Source: Alcanivorax sp.
Lineage (GTDB): Bacteria; Pseudomonadota; Gammaproteobacteria; Pseudomonadales; Alcanivoracaceae
Assembly: GCF_002733835.1 (NCBI RefSeq)
Contig: NZ_NVWY01000044.1
Coordinates: 1 to 35,625, forward strand
Reading direction: 5' to 3'
DNA: 35,625 nt
The position numbers and the translations under genes are program-made. Under the pieces are notes generated by a model. The model saw only the letters and a list, made by a program, of their open reading frames with translations, was not told where the DNA came from and ran no database searches. Each line of letters opens with the position of its first letter. Positions within the stretch are counted from its first letter, which is position 1. Positions 1 through 8,064 of the stretch are shown piece after piece.

Positions 1-157
1 CTGCTGCGCCTTGCCTCTCGGAAAGGGAGCCACCCTGACCATCGAGACAAGACGCAACAGCTGCACGCTTCAGGCCACGCTGAGCATGCAAGGAGTTTTT
101 CAGAGGTTCCTTAGTTTTGATCAGTACCACGACCATCCCGCCAAGGCAAAATCCAAC

Positions 158-628
158 ATGCTGCATATCGCCCTGTTCGAACCGGAAATTCCGCCCAATA
201 CCGGCAACATTATCCGCCTGGTCGCAAATACCGGCGCACAACTGCATCTGATCGAGCCGCTGGGCTTTTCGCTGGAAGAAAAGAAACTGCGCCGTGCCGG
301 CCTCGACTATAACGAGTTTGCCGCGTTAAAGGTGCATCAGGATTTTGCCGCGTTTCAACAAGACGTCGCCGGACAGCGCTTGTTTGCCATGACCACCAAG
401 GGAAGTCGCCCCCATAGCGACGCCTGTTTTCAGGACGGAGACGTGCTGTTATTCGGGCCGGAAACCCGGGGCCTGCCGGACCCCATTCTGGAAAGTCTGC
501 CGCCAGCACAGAGATTGCGTCTGCCCATGGTAGCGGATAGCCGCAGCCTCAATCTCAGCAATGCCGTCGCCGTGACGCTCTACGAGGCATGGCGCCAACT
601 GGGCTACACAGGGGCAGTTGATAATTGA
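158..628 (+). CDS. trmL: tRNA (cytidine/uridine(34)-2'-O)-methyltransferase TrmL
   Basis: This SPOUT-class methyltransferase methylates the 2'-hydroxyl of wobble nucleotide 34 in certain tRNA-Leu species, using S-adenosylmethionine. The 156-residue product matches the usual length of about 157. Visible family motifs are [13 protein letters not shown] near residues 14-26, [12 protein letters not shown] in the middle, and the C-terminal SAM-binding knot segment [19 protein letters not shown]. The frame is open back to base 11, but ATG 158 begins the conserved [17 protein letters not shown] stretch, and the residues before it have no family resemblance. No strong Shine-Dalgarno precedes it. The stop codon TGA lies inside a short repeat (617-646), so the last residues (VDN) come from that repeat. 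It converges on secB across a shared terminator. Confidence 0.93.
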   Translation: MLHIALFEPEIPPNTGNIIRLVANTGAQLHLIEPLGFSLEEKKLRRAGLDYNEFAALKVHQDFAAFQQDVAGQRLFAMTTKGSRPHSDACFQDGDVLLFGPETRGLPDPILESLPPAQRLRLPMVADSRSLNLSNAVAVTLYEAWRQLGYTGAVDN

Positions 629-646
629 CAATTGATAGTTGACAGC
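617..646 (+). repeat. Stop-codon-spanning repeat, copy 1 (end of trmL)
   Basis: A stretch with interspersed TTGATA/TTGACA units contains the trmL stop codon. It aligns over about 26 bases, with four mismatches, to the copy that spans the hisH stop codon (minus strand of 8033-8064). In both copies the TGA stop sits at the same place in the repeat and follows an Asn codon. A third, longer copy abuts the secB stop (751-782). All three point downstream from the gene they end. The alignment was done by eye. Confidence 0.6.
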
Positions 647-670
647 TGCGCGAAACAAAATTGTTTTAAC

Positions 671-723
671 CTGAAACGCAAGAGGCCGCACCCAAAGCAT
701 GGGCGCGGCCTCTTGCGTTTCAG
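671..723. terminator. Bidirectional rho-independent-like terminator between trmL and secB
   Basis: There is a perfect 19-base inverted repeat: left arm 671-689 (CTGAAACGCAAGAGGCCGC), right arm 705-723. The 15-base loop can pair further through CCC (691-693) and GGG (701-703). The left arm has AAA and the right arm TTT near the base of the stem, so it can serve convergent transcripts from trmL (+) and secB (-). The stem is longer than most terminators. Copies 1 and 2 of the stop-codon repeat flank it in inverted orientation. Confidence 0.75.
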
Positions 724-750
724 ATGACAACCGACCTCGTACGCGACGCG

Positions 751-782
751 GTCAACTGTCCACTTTCCACTATCAACTCTTA
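751..782 (-). repeat. Stop-codon-abutting repeat, copy 2 (end of secB)
   Basis: Read on the minus strand, this begins at the secB TAA and continues with AGTTGATAGTGG, a short AAAGTGG insertion or duplication, then ACAGTTGAC. The AGTTGATAGTGG and ACAGTTGAC parts are shared exactly with the hisH copy, and the trmL copy differs at a few bases. It lies immediately downstream of secB, facing copy 1 across the terminator. Confidence 0.6.
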
Positions 783-1253
783 TTGAACGGTCTCGCCCGC
801 TGCCGCAGCATTTTCCTGTTGCTGCTGGCGCTGCTGCTGATACAGCGCATCGAAGTTGATCGGCTGCAGCACCATCTGCGGGAATGACCCCTTGGCCACC
901 AGGTCCGACACCACTTCACGCACATACGGGAACAGCAGGTTCGGACAATACGCGCCGAGCAATTGCGCCCGCTCTTCGCCTTCGATGCCTTTCACGGTAA
1001 AGATACCGGCCTGCTTCACTTCCACCAGGTAAAAGGTCTTTTCCTCGGCTTCGTCCTTGGCGGTCACCGTCACGGTGATTTCCACTTCGAACTCATCGCC
1101 TTCACCAACGCGACGGGCGCTGTTGTTCAGCTGCACGTTCACCTTGGGTTTCCACTCCTGCAGGAACACGTCCGGTGCACCCGGGCACTCAAAGGAGGTG
1201 TCTTTCAGGTAAATACGCTGCAGTTGGAAAACCTGTTGCTGTTCATCAGCCAT
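780..1253 (-). CDS. secB: Protein-export chaperone SecB
   Basis: SecB is a cytosolic homotetrameric chaperone that keeps precursor proteins unfolded and delivers them to SecA for Sec-dependent export. The 157-residue product has the family's usual length and the recognisable core, with FQLQRIYLKDTSFECPGAP near residues 9-27 and the C-terminal part LLFPYVREVVSDLVAKGSFP followed by LQPINFDALY. The tail is rich in Gln and Ala, as is common. The start ATG is preceded on the minus strand by AGGAGAA. It lies 12 bp downstream of grxC in the conserved yibN-grxC-secB order, which suggests one transcript ending at the palindrome at 671-723. Confidence 0.97.
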   Translation of the reverse strand: MADEQQQVFQLQRIYLKDTSFECPGAPDVFLQEWKPKVNVQLNNSARRVGEGDEFEVEITVTVTAKDEAEEKTFYLVEVKQAGIFTVKGIEGEERAQLLGAYCPNLLFPYVREVVSDLVAKGSFPQMVLQPINFDALYQQQRQQQQENAAAAGETVQ

Positions 1254-1265
1254 GTTCTTCTCCTG

Positions 1266-1526
1266 TTACTGGCCTGCTCCGAGCAGAGCATCGAGCTCCC
1301 CCGCCCGCTCCAGAGCAAAAAGTTCATCACAGCCACCGATGGCGTGATCATTAATAAAAATCTGCGGCACCGTCCGGGCGCCGCCGCGCTGCATCATGAC
1401 TGCACGCTGCTGGGGTTCGCGGTCCACATCGGTATCCTCGAACGCCACATTCTTGCTGTTCAGCAACTGCTTGGCACGCACACAAAACGGGCACCAGGCA
1501 GTGGTATACAGCTCGACTTTGGCCAT
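1266..1526 (-). CDS. grxC: Glutaredoxin 3 (GrxC)
   Basis: This small dithiol glutaredoxin reduces disulfides and mixed disulfides using glutathione. The 86-residue product has the redox motif CPFC at Cys12 and Cys15, the cis-proline TVP motif, and the glutathione-binding GGCDEL near residues 68-73. The frame is open to 1580, but the ATG at 1526 begins the conserved MAKVELYTTAWCPFC, lies about 7 bp after a strong AGGAGG, and gives the family length, so it is the likely start. This also leaves a 13-bp gap after yibN instead of an overlap. The CPFC active site differs from the CPYC of E. coli Grx3, a common natural variant. Confidence 0.95.
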   Translation of the reverse strand: MAKVELYTTAWCPFCVRAKQLLNSKNVAFEDTDVDREPQQRAVMMQRGGARTVPQIFINDHAIGGCDELFALERAGELDALLGAGQ

Positions 1527-1539
1527 CTCTGCCTCCTGC

Positions 1540-1956
1540 TTACTCTTTAACCACCGGCAGGCTGGCTGAACGCCAGGCATTCAGGCCGCCCTGGATACGA
1601 TACAGGTCGGAAAACCCCTTGGTGCGCAGCTGTCGTCCCAGATGTGAGGCCTTGGCCCCCATATCACAAGTCAGGATGAGGGGTTTGTCCTTGTATTTTT
1701 CCAGCTCTGCAATACGATCAAGCGCCTGCCCGGCGGGAATATTGATGCTACCGGCAATATGCCCGGTGCGGAAATCATCGCTGTCGCGCAGATCCACGAT
1801 CACCGCATCCTTCTGGTTCACCATGTTGGTGGCCAACTGCGGCGTAAGCGACTGGCCGCCGCGGCGGGACTCAAGCACAAAAAACAGTGCCCACAACAGG
1901 AAAAAGGCGGACACCAGAATATAATGGTTGCTGGCGAATTCAATCAGATTGCCCAT
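1540..1956 (-). CDS. yibN: Membrane-anchored rhodanese-like protein (YibN family)
   Basis: This 138-residue protein has one N-terminal membrane segment (about residues 11-28, rich in Phe and Leu) followed by a single rhodanese domain. The domain carries IVDLRDSDDFRTGHIAGSINIP at residues 53-74, and the predicted persulfide-carrying cysteine is Cys97 in the loop CDMGAKAS. Rhodanese domains transfer sulfane sulfur, but the physiological substrate of YibN proteins is not settled. The conserved position ahead of grxC and secB suggests a role linked to thiol chemistry or protein export at the inner membrane, an inference only. It is the first gene of the predicted yibN-grxC-secB transcript, divergent from envC. 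Confidence 0.9.
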   Translation of the reverse strand: MGNLIEFASNHYILVSAFFLLWALFFVLESRRGGQSLTPQLATNMVNQKDAVIVDLRDSDDFRTGHIAGSINIPAGQALDRIAELEKYKDKPLILTCDMGAKASHLGRQLRTKGFSDLYRIQGGLNAWRSASLPVVKE

Positions 1957-2052
1957 GGAAACCCCGGATCATTAGCGTTGGCTCTAATCGGCGCCTGTGG
2001 TGCAGCGCCACCATTCCCTCCGGGAAAGAAAGCCGAAGGAAAATCGGCGCCA

Positions 2053-2060
2053 AGTATACA
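2053..2060. promoter_or_regulatory. Possible -10 elements in the yibN/envC divergent region
   Basis: The 135-bp gap between yibN and envC contains a nearly symmetric AGTATACA. It reads TATACT on the minus strand (towards yibN) and TATACA on the plus strand (towards envC). Matching -35 boxes are weak: on the minus strand TTACCT lies about 18 bp upstream. A small GGCGC/GCGCC inverted repeat lies in the same gap. The assignment is tentative. Confidence 0.3.
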
Positions 2061-2091
2061 CATCCCCGGGCCGTTAAGGTAAAACCTCGCC

Positions 2092-3267
2092 ATGACCCGA
2101 CTATTACTGCTGCTTCTACTGCTTCCGGCCCTGCTCCCTGTTAGCGGGGCAGCGGTTGGTGCCGACAATACCGCGCCCAGCAAAGCCCAGCTGGAGAAGC
2201 TTAAATCCCGCATCAGTGAGCTGAGCGATGCCCAGAACCGCGAATTGCGCGAACGTGATTCCGTGCAGGCCAGCCTGCGTGAGGCAGAACTGCGCATCAG
2301 CCGGCTGACCCGGGAACAACGGAGCCTGGAAAAAAAGGCCAGCACAGCCCAACAACGCCTCAAAAACCTGGAAGCAGAGCAGGCAGTGCTAGCTGCAGAG
2401 AAACGCACCCAACTGGACTGGCTGGGCAAAACCGTGCGCGCCAGCTACCAGGCCGGCCGCCAGGAACGCATCAAATTACTGCTCAACCAGGAGCAGCCCG
2501 ACCAGATCGCACGCCTGCTGCGTTACCAGGAATATTATCAGCGCGCCCGCAGCAACCGCCTCAAGGCCGTCAACGGCGAGCTTGATGAACTCAAGGCGAT
2601 TGCCCTGCGAGTAGAGAAGGCTCGCCAGGTTCTGCTGGAAAAGCGCACCGAAGTCCAACGCCATGCGGACAAGCTGCAAACCGCCCAGAAAGAGCGCCAG
2701 ACCACACTGGCATCGCTGAACCGTTCACTGGATAACAGAGGCAGCAACCTTAACCAGCTCAAGGCAGACCAGCAGCGCCTGCAGAAACTGCTGGAAGACA
2801 TGCAACGCAGCCTCAATGACATTCCTGCCGATCTGGGTGGCAAGCCCTTCGGCAACCTGGCCGGCAAACTCCCCTGGCCGGTGGACGCGCGCATTTCCAC
2901 CGGCTATAACAGCCGCCGCGAAGGCGCGCTGCGCTGGCAAGGCGTCATCTTCAATGCCGCCCCCGGCACCCCGGTCCGGGCGATCCATGCCGGCCGCGTG
3001 GTGTTTGCCGACTGGCTACGCGGCTACGGCCTGCTGACCATTGTCGATCACGGCAATGGCTATTTGACTCTCTACGGGTACAACCAGAGCCTGCTGCGCG
3101 AAGTCGGCGAGTGGGTGTCCGCCGGTGACAGCCTGGCGCTGGCCGGCAATTCCGGCGGCAACCGGACCAACGGTCTATACTTCGAGATACGCCACCGGGG
3201 CAAGGCTGTGAACCCCACACGCTGGTGCAATCAGCGTGTTACACTGCCGCCATTGGCGCAAAATTGA
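2092..3267 (+). CDS. envC: Murein hydrolase activator EnvC
   Basis: EnvC is a periplasmic divisome-associated protein that activates the amidases AmiA/AmiB to split septal peptidoglycan. The 391-residue product has a signal peptide (a run of Leu, cleavage near residue 24), a long coiled coil rich in Lys, Glu, Gln and Arg (about residues 30-245), and a C-terminal LytM/M23-like domain (about 265-385). Where active M23 peptidases keep metal-binding histidines, this protein has LYGYNQSLL, and the first His motif is also missing, as in the catalytically inactive activator EnvC of E. coli. The fold signature ADWLRGYGLLTIVDHGNGY is intact. It is followed by ctpA and yibQ on the same strand, the usual order. 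Confidence 0.95.
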   Translation: MTRLLLLLLLLPALLPVSGAAVGADNTAPSKAQLEKLKSRISELSDAQNRELRERDSVQASLREAELRISRLTREQRSLEKKASTAQQRLKNLEAEQAVLAAEKRTQLDWLGKTVRASYQAGRQERIKLLLNQEQPDQIARLLRYQEYYQRARSNRLKAVNGELDELKAIALRVEKARQVLLEKRTEVQRHADKLQTAQKERQTTLASLNRSLDNRGSNLNQLKADQQRLQKLLEDMQRSLNDIPADLGGKPFGNLAGKLPWPVDARISTGYNSRREGALRWQGVIFNAAPGTPVRAIHAGRVVFADWLRGYGLLTIVDHGNGYLTLYGYNQSLLREVGEWVSAGDSLALAGNSGGNRTNGLYFEIRHRGKAVNPTRWCNQRVTLPPLAQN

Positions 3268-3320
3268 CCATGAACTTTGAAACGCGCACACCTTTTTCCT
3301 GTGCCCGCCGGGGATCCTGA

Positions 3321-4640
3321 ATGCCAACAACCATCCTGCCCACGCTCCGTTCTGTCGCGCTCACGGGCCTGCTTGCCCTTAGCCCTTTCAGCGCACTCCA
3401 CGCCCAGGATCCTGCCCTTGATGATCAGGCTCGCCAGCAAGGCGTACCGGTGGATGAGCTGCGCGCCTTTGCCGAGGTCATGGAGCGTATCCGCGCGGCC
3501 TATATTGAAGACGTGGATGATCGCGAACTGCTGGAAGCCGCCATCCGTGGCATGCTCCATGATCTGGACCCGCACTCCAACTACCTGACCCCGGACCAGT
3601 TCGACGACCTGCAGGTGACCACCACTGGTGAATTCGGCGGCCTTGGCATCGAAGTCACCATGGAAGACGGCTTCGTCAAAGTAGTGACTCCGGTGGATGA
3701 CTCCCCGGCCAGCAACGCCGGCATCCTCGCAGGCGACCTGATCCTCAAGATCGACGACACCTTTGTGAAGGGGTTGACCCTGGGCGAAGCCGTCGAGCTG
3801 ATGCGCGGGGAAATCGGCACCAAAATCGATTTAATGGTCCTTAGCGAAGGCGACGAGAAGCCCCGCCAGGTCAGCCTCGAACGTGACCGCATCCAGACCC
3901 ACAGCGTGAAATCAAAAATGCTGGAACCGGGCCTGGGCTACCTGCGCATTTCCCAGTTCCAGAACAACACCGGTGACGATGCCCGCAAAGCGCTGGGCAA
4001 GCTCAACAAGGACACGCCCCTCAACGGCCTGATTCTCGACCTGCGCAACAACCCCGGCGGCGTACTCAACGGCGCAGTGGAAGTCACCGACCTGTTCCTG
4101 GATGCCGGCCTGGTGGTGTACACCCAGGGCCGTGAAAAAGCGAGCCGGAACGACTTTGATGCCAGCGCCGGCGACGCACTCAACGGCAAGCCGCTGGTGG
4201 TGCTGGTCAACGGCGGCAGCGCCTCCGCCTCGGAAATTGTGGCCGGCGCCCTGCAAGACCAGGAGCGTGCCATCGTGGTGGGCAACCGCACCTTCGGCAA
4301 AGGCTCGGTGCAAACGGTATTGCCACTGAGCAAGGACCGCGCCCTGAAGCTCACCACCGCCCGTTATTACACCCCAAAGGGGCGCTCCATTCAGGCAGAA
4401 GGCATTGAACCCGACATTGCCGTGGATGTGGTCACCAAGATCGAAGTACGCGAAGACATGCACCTGCGTGAAGCAGACTTGCCTCGCCATCTGGACAATG
4501 AAAACGGCGACAGCGAGAAAGAGAAGAAACGCAGCTCCCTGGCCGAAGACGATTACCCGCTGGCGCAGGCGCTCTCCATTCTCAAAGGCGTCGTCCTCAC
4601 CCAGCGCCCCGCCCACGCCTCACTGCCCGACCAGCCTTGA
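3321..4640 (+). CDS. ctpA: Carboxyl-terminal processing peptidase CtpA (S41 family)
   Basis: This periplasmic S41 serine protease cuts proteins near their C-terminus; homologues control peptidoglycan hydrolases. The 439-residue product has a signal peptide (cleavage near residue 28, after LHA), a PDZ domain (about 105-175, with GGLGIEV and SPASNAGILAGDLIL), and the peptidase core. The Ser/Lys dyad is predicted as Ser302 in GSASASEI and Lys327 in FGKGSV, with the 25-residue spacing known for Tsp/Prc. LRNNPGG at 241-247 is also typical. The tail is charged and partly disordered. It begins 53 bp after envC, and its stop overlaps the yibQ start, implying translational coupling. Confidence 0.95.
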   Translation: MPTTILPTLRSVALTGLLALSPFSALHAQDPALDDQARQQGVPVDELRAFAEVMERIRAAYIEDVDDRELLEAAIRGMLHDLDPHSNYLTPDQFDDLQVTTTGEFGGLGIEVTMEDGFVKVVTPVDDSPASNAGILAGDLILKIDDTFVKGLTLGEAVELMRGEIGTKIDLMVLSEGDEKPRQVSLERDRIQTHSVKSKMLEPGLGYLRISQFQNNTGDDARKALGKLNKDTPLNGLILDLRNNPGGVLNGAVEVTDLFLDAGLVVYTQGREKASRNDFDASAGDALNGKPLVVLVNGGSASASEIVAGALQDQERAIVVGNRTFGKGSVQTVLPLSKDRALKLTTARYYTPKGRSIQAEGIEPDIAVDVVTKIEVREDMHLREADLPRHLDNENGDSEKEKKRSSLAEDDYPLAQALSILKGVVLTQRPAHASLPDQP

Positions 4641-5416
4641 TGGCTGGCCGGTTACTGGCCCTGGGGTTACTGCTACCAGGGCTGTTGTTGAGCGCCAGCG
4701 CCCTGGCCGCACCACGCATTGCCATCATCATTGATGACCTGGGTTACAGCCGCCAGCATGGCCAGGCCATTGTGGATCTGCCCGCGCGGGTCACCTGTGC
4801 GGTGATTCCCTTTTCGCCCCATGGCCGACGCCTGGCCGAGCGGGCCAGCCTGGCGGGCAAAGAAGTGCTGGTGCACATGCCCATGGCCGCGCAAAGTCAT
4901 CTGAAACTGGACCGGGGCGGCCTGCAGGACGGCATGGATGAACCTCAGTTACTGAACGCGGTGCGTCAGGCCCTGAGCCAGATTCCCCAGGCTCGCGGCC
5001 TGAACAACCATATGGGCAGCGCGCTCACCGAACAGCAACAGCCCATGGGCTGGCTAATGGCCGAACTGAAGGCGCACCAGCTGTTCTTTGTGGACAGCCG
5101 CACCAGCAGTCATTCCGTGGCGCAGCAGGTGGCCCGGCAGGTGGGGCTGTCCCACGCCGGGCGCGATGTCTTTCTGGATAATGAACGCAATCTGGTCAGC
5201 ATCAATGAGCAGTTCAATCGGCTGATCCGGCTGGCCCGGCAGCGGGGCCAGGCGATTGCCATCGGCCACCCGTACCCGGAAACCGTGCACTACCTGCAGC
5301 AGGTACTGCCCCTGATGCAAGACGCCGGTATTGAGGTAGTGCCGGTGTCCACATTATTGAGCACCCCGGCAGTGACCACAGCCACCACCGGGAGCGACGC
5401 TCACGCCGGGTCCTGA
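4640..5416 (+). CDS. yibQ: Divergent polysaccharide deacetylase family protein (YibQ-like)
   Basis: This 258-residue exported protein has a signal peptide (MAGRLLALGLLLPGLLLSAS, cleavage near ALA) followed by a divergent NodB-fold deacetylase domain. Family features seen are IAIIIDDLGYS near the mature N-terminus, VLVHMPMAAQ, LNNHMGSALTE, FFVDSRTS and GHPYPET, the last with a conserved His. It may act on peptidoglycan or another envelope glycan, but no substrate is established. The ATG at 4640 shares its A with the ctpA stop (TGATG), so I preferred it to the TTG at 4637. Its 3' end overlaps the convergent transporter gene by 16 bp. Confidence 0.88.
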   Translation: MAGRLLALGLLLPGLLLSASALAAPRIAIIIDDLGYSRQHGQAIVDLPARVTCAVIPFSPHGRRLAERASLAGKEVLVHMPMAAQSHLKLDRGGLQDGMDEPQLLNAVRQALSQIPQARGLNNHMGSALTEQQQPMGWLMAELKAHQLFFVDSRTSSHSVAQQVARQVGLSHAGRDVFLDNERNLVSINEQFNRLIRLARQRGQAIAIGHPYPETVHYLQQVLPLMQDAGIEVVPVSTLLSTPAVTTATTGSDAHAGS

Positions 5417-6288
5417 TCCCGGCTTTTGCCAATACCGGTGAGTTTGGCGTAACCGATCATCAGGAAACCGAAAGCAAACATCAGCACACCATAGACTGCA
5501 GACGGCACAGACATGGCCTCGGAATGCAGCAGGGTCAGGGTCACCATTAGCCCCAGCGTACCGTTCTTGATACCCAGCTCGATGGCCACGGTGAACGCCT
5601 GATCACGGCTCAAGCCGATCACGCGCCCCCCCACCATGCCCAGGACAATACCAGCCAGATTGAGAACAATGGCCGATACACCTGCCTGCTTGAACAGCAC
5701 CAGAGCCTCATCACCCAACTCCACCAGCAATAGTGCAATTACCGCCACCATCACCGCCAACCCCAGCAGGCCCACCGCTTTTTCGCCTTTTTCTGCCCAG
5801 CCTTGACGAAAGTGGCGGATCGCCATGCCGATAGCCACGGGCAACAAGATGATCACGAACAGGGTAATAATGGTGCGCATCACCGGCAGTTCCAGCGTCC
5901 TGGCGGTGTCCTGAAAACGCTCAAGGGCCCAGCCCGTAAACGCAGGCAGCGTGACAATGGTGATCAGGCTGGCAAGCACCGTCAGCACAATGGACAGGGC
6001 CACATCACCGCGCCCCAGATAGACAAACAGATTGGAGGTAGTACCACCCGGGCAGGCGGCAATCACAATAAGCCCCACCGCCAGCGCCGGCGACAGGTCC
6101 AGCGCCAGCGCCACACCCAGGGCGATCAGCGGGAGCAAAAGTATCTGGCAGACCAGGCCATAGAAGGTGCCACGCGGGGCAACAACAACTTCGCGGAAAT
6201 CTTTGGGGGTCAGGGTCATGCCCATCCCCACCATGATCAAAAACAACGATAACGGCAGCCCGATATCAATCAACGCACCTGAACCCAT
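5401..6288 (-). CDS. Bile acid:sodium symporter (BASS/SBF) family transporter
   Basis: This 295-residue inner-membrane protein has about nine or ten hydrophobic segments covering nearly its whole length. The family signature is clear: ACPGGTTSNLFVYLGRGDVA in the middle, the crossover region of BASS transporters, and IELGIKNGTLG in the C-terminal half, which corresponds to the second Na+-binding crossover. Bacterial members move organic anions such as bile acids, pantoate or keto acids with Na+. The substrate here cannot be told. A GGGAGAG precedes the ATG at 6288. It follows hisF by about 150 bp on the same strand and converges on yibQ with a 16-bp overlap. Confidence 0.88.
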   Translation of the reverse strand: MGSGALIDIGLPLSLFLIMVGMGMTLTPKDFREVVVAPRGTFYGLVCQILLLPLIALGVALALDLSPALAVGLIVIAACPGGTTSNLFVYLGRGDVALSIVLTVLASLITIVTLPAFTGWALERFQDTARTLELPVMRTIITLFVIILLPVAIGMAIRHFRQGWAEKGEKAVGLLGLAVMVAVIALLLVELGDEALVLFKQAGVSAIVLNLAGIVLGMVGGRVIGLSRDQAFTVAIELGIKNGTLGLMVTLTLLHSEAMSVPSAVYGVLMFAFGFLMIGYAKLTGIGKSRDQDPA

Positions 6289-6325
6289 TACAACTCTCCC
6301 GTGATTTTTTTATGGTCTTTCAACG

Positions 6326-6340
6326 GGGGGCAGCGCCCCC
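6326..6340. repeat. Short perfect GC hairpin upstream of the BASS gene
   Basis: GGGGGC-AGC-GCCCCC forms a 6-bp stem with a 3-base loop in the 151-bp gap between hisF and the transporter gene. Neither strand shows a canonical U-tract right after the stem, though a T-run lies 20 bases away. It may terminate or attenuate the his transcript, or be part of the transporter's 5' leader. No other feature is evident in this gap. Confidence 0.4.
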
Positions 6341-6439
6341 AAAACCTCGAGAGTAAAACAGGGTTTCATTTATAGCCAGTACGTAGCGGCTAAAGTTGTG
6401 ACAGGAGGCTAATCCAGCCGAAAGAAGGCTCGGCGACCA

Positions 6440-7216
6440 TCAGCCCAGGCGCATTTCCACGCCGGCTGACTGCATGAATTCCTTGGCCTGCTGCACCGAG
6501 TATTCGCCGAAGTGGAAGATCGACGCCGCCAGCACCGCATCGGCGCCGCCCTGCTGCACGCCGTCCACCAGATGCTGCAGATTGCCGACCCCGCCCGAGG
6601 CGATCACCGGCACCGGCACCGCATCGGAGATGGCACGGGTCAGCGCGATGTCAAAACCGTTCTTGGTGCCATCACGATCCATGCTGGTCAGCAGGATTTC
6701 ACCGGCACCGTAATCGGTCATCTTGCGTGCCCACTCCACCGCATCCAGGCCTGTAGGTTTGCGGCCGCCGTGGGTGAAGATTTCCCAGCGGTTGGTGTCG
6801 CTTTCCGCGCTGACTTTTTTCGCGTCGATGGCAACCACAATACACTGGGAACCAAACCGCTCCGCCGCTTCACGGACAAACTCCGGGTTATGTACCGCCG
6901 CCGAGTTGATCGCCACCTTGTCGGCCCCGGCATTCAGCAGGTTGCGAATATCTTCCAGCGCACGCACGCCTCCACCCACGGTAAGCGGAATAAAAACCTG
7001 GCTGGCGATCTGCTCCACCGTGTGCAGGGTGGTATCGCGCTCCTGATGGCTGGCGGTGATATCCAGAAAGGTGATTTCATCGGCGCCGGCATCGTTATAA
7101 CGCTTGGCAATCTCCACCGGGTCACCGGCATCGCGGATGTCCACGAACTGCACGCCTTTGACCACACGGCCGGCGTCCACATCAAGACAAGGAATAATGC
7201 GTTTGGCTAAACCCAT
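6440..7216 (-). CDS. hisF: Imidazole glycerol phosphate synthase cyclase subunit HisF
   Basis: HisF is the TIM-barrel half of IGP synthase. It joins ammonia from HisH to PRFAR, giving imidazole glycerol phosphate and AICAR. At 258 residues it has the family length. The two catalytic aspartates are predicted as Asp12 (PCLDVDAG) and Asp131 (VVAIDAKK). Phosphate-binding glycine motifs are seen in LTVGGGVR (first half) and IASGGVG (second half). It is the last of the four his genes here and starts 16 bp downstream of hisA. Confidence 0.98.
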   Translation of the reverse strand: MGLAKRIIPCLDVDAGRVVKGVQFVDIRDAGDPVEIAKRYNDAGADEITFLDITASHQERDTTLHTVEQIASQVFIPLTVGGGVRALEDIRNLLNAGADKVAINSAAVHNPEFVREAAERFGSQCIVVAIDAKKVSAESDTNRWEIFTHGGRKPTGLDAVEWARKMTDYGAGEILLTSMDRDGTKNGFDIALTRAISDAVPVPVIASGGVGNLQHLVDGVQQGGADAVLAASIFHFGEYSVQQAKEFMQSAGVEMRLG

Positions 7217-7232
7217 AATACGTCCCCGGCGC

Positions 7233-7973
7233 TCAGGCGCCGCTCAACTCATCGGACAGCGCCTGGCCTTCGGCAAAGTCCAGGGTGTTTTCGTAGATGG
7301 CACGTCCGGTAATGGCACCACTGATGCCCTGGTCAGCCACCGCACACAGGTTGCGCACGTCATCCAGGTTGGTAATGCCGCCGGAGGCGATCACCGGAAT
7401 CGACATGGACTGGGCCAGTCTCACGGTGGCGTCCACATTCACGCCCTGCAACATGCCGTCGCGGCTGATATCGGTGTAGACGATGGCGGAGACGCCATCG
7501 TTCTCGAACTGTTTAGCCAGATCGATCACATCCACATCGGTCACGTTCGCCCAACCATCGGTAGCCACTTTGCCGTCTTTGGCGTCCAGGCCCACGATGA
7601 TGTGGCCGGGGAACTGCTCACACATGGCTTTGACGAATGCCGGCTCATTCACCGCCTTGGTGCCAATGATCACCCACTGCACCCCCGCATCCAGGTAGGC
7701 CTGAATAATTTCCGGGCTACGAATACCGCCACCAATCTGGATCGGCAGATCCGGGTGGGCCTTGGCAATCGCCTTGACGATCTCGCCATTCACCGGCTCA
7801 CCGGCAAAGGCGCCATTCAGGTCGACCAGATGCAAACGGCGGGCACCACGCTCCACCCAGTGGCTGGCCACGGCAACCGGGTCATCGGAGAACACGGTGT
7901 CGTCTTCCATACGACCCTGCTTCAGGCGAACACATTTTCCGTCTTTCAGGTCGATGGCAGGAATCAAAAGCAT
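7233..7973 (-). CDS. hisA: ProFAR isomerase HisA
   Basis: HisA catalyses the Amadori rearrangement of ProFAR to PRFAR, the step before IGP synthase. The 246-residue TIM-barrel product shows catalytic Asp8 (PAIDLKDG) and Asp130 (VGLDAKDG), plus the paired phosphate-binding motifs QIGGGIRS and IASGGITN. It lies between hisH and hisF. The 82-bp gap to hisH is larger than the others in the cluster and is partly filled by a stop-codon-spanning repeat. Confidence 0.98.
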   Translation of the reverse strand: MLLIPAIDLKDGKCVRLKQGRMEDDTVFSDDPVAVASHWVERGARRLHLVDLNGAFAGEPVNGEIVKAIAKAHPDLPIQIGGGIRSPEIIQAYLDAGVQWVIIGTKAVNEPAFVKAMCEQFPGHIIVGLDAKDGKVATDGWANVTDVDVIDLAKQFENDGVSAIVYTDISRDGMLQGVNVDATVRLAQSMSIPVIASGGITNLDDVRNLCAVADQGISGAITGRAIYENTLDFAEGQALSDELSGA

Positions 7974-8032
7974 AGTGATTTCTCAAACTGGGCTGCCATA
8001 CAGGAAGGCAACGGATGAAACGGGTTTATCGC

Positions 8033-8064
8033 TGTCAACTGTCCACTATCAACTGTCAGTTGAT
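8033..8064 (-). repeat. Stop-codon-spanning repeat, copy 3 (end of hisH)
   Basis: On the minus strand this starts inside the hisH coding end (Ile-Asn-stop) and continues through TGACAGTTGATAGTGG and ACAGTTGACA. It matches the trmL-end copy (617-646) at the same codon register, and it matches the core of the secB-end copy (751-782). It lies within the his operon, between hisH and hisA, so it cannot be a full terminator of an essential his transcript. Confidence 0.6.

Noticed and set aside
1..157. Coding sequence at the left edge, including the N-terminal extension of the trmL frame
   Set aside because: The extension has no family similarity, and I see no other supported gene or promoter in this stretch.
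7104..8018. 304-codon open frame on the plus strand opposite hisA
   Set aside because: HisA is complete with both catalytic Asp residues, and the antisense frame has no recognisable domain.
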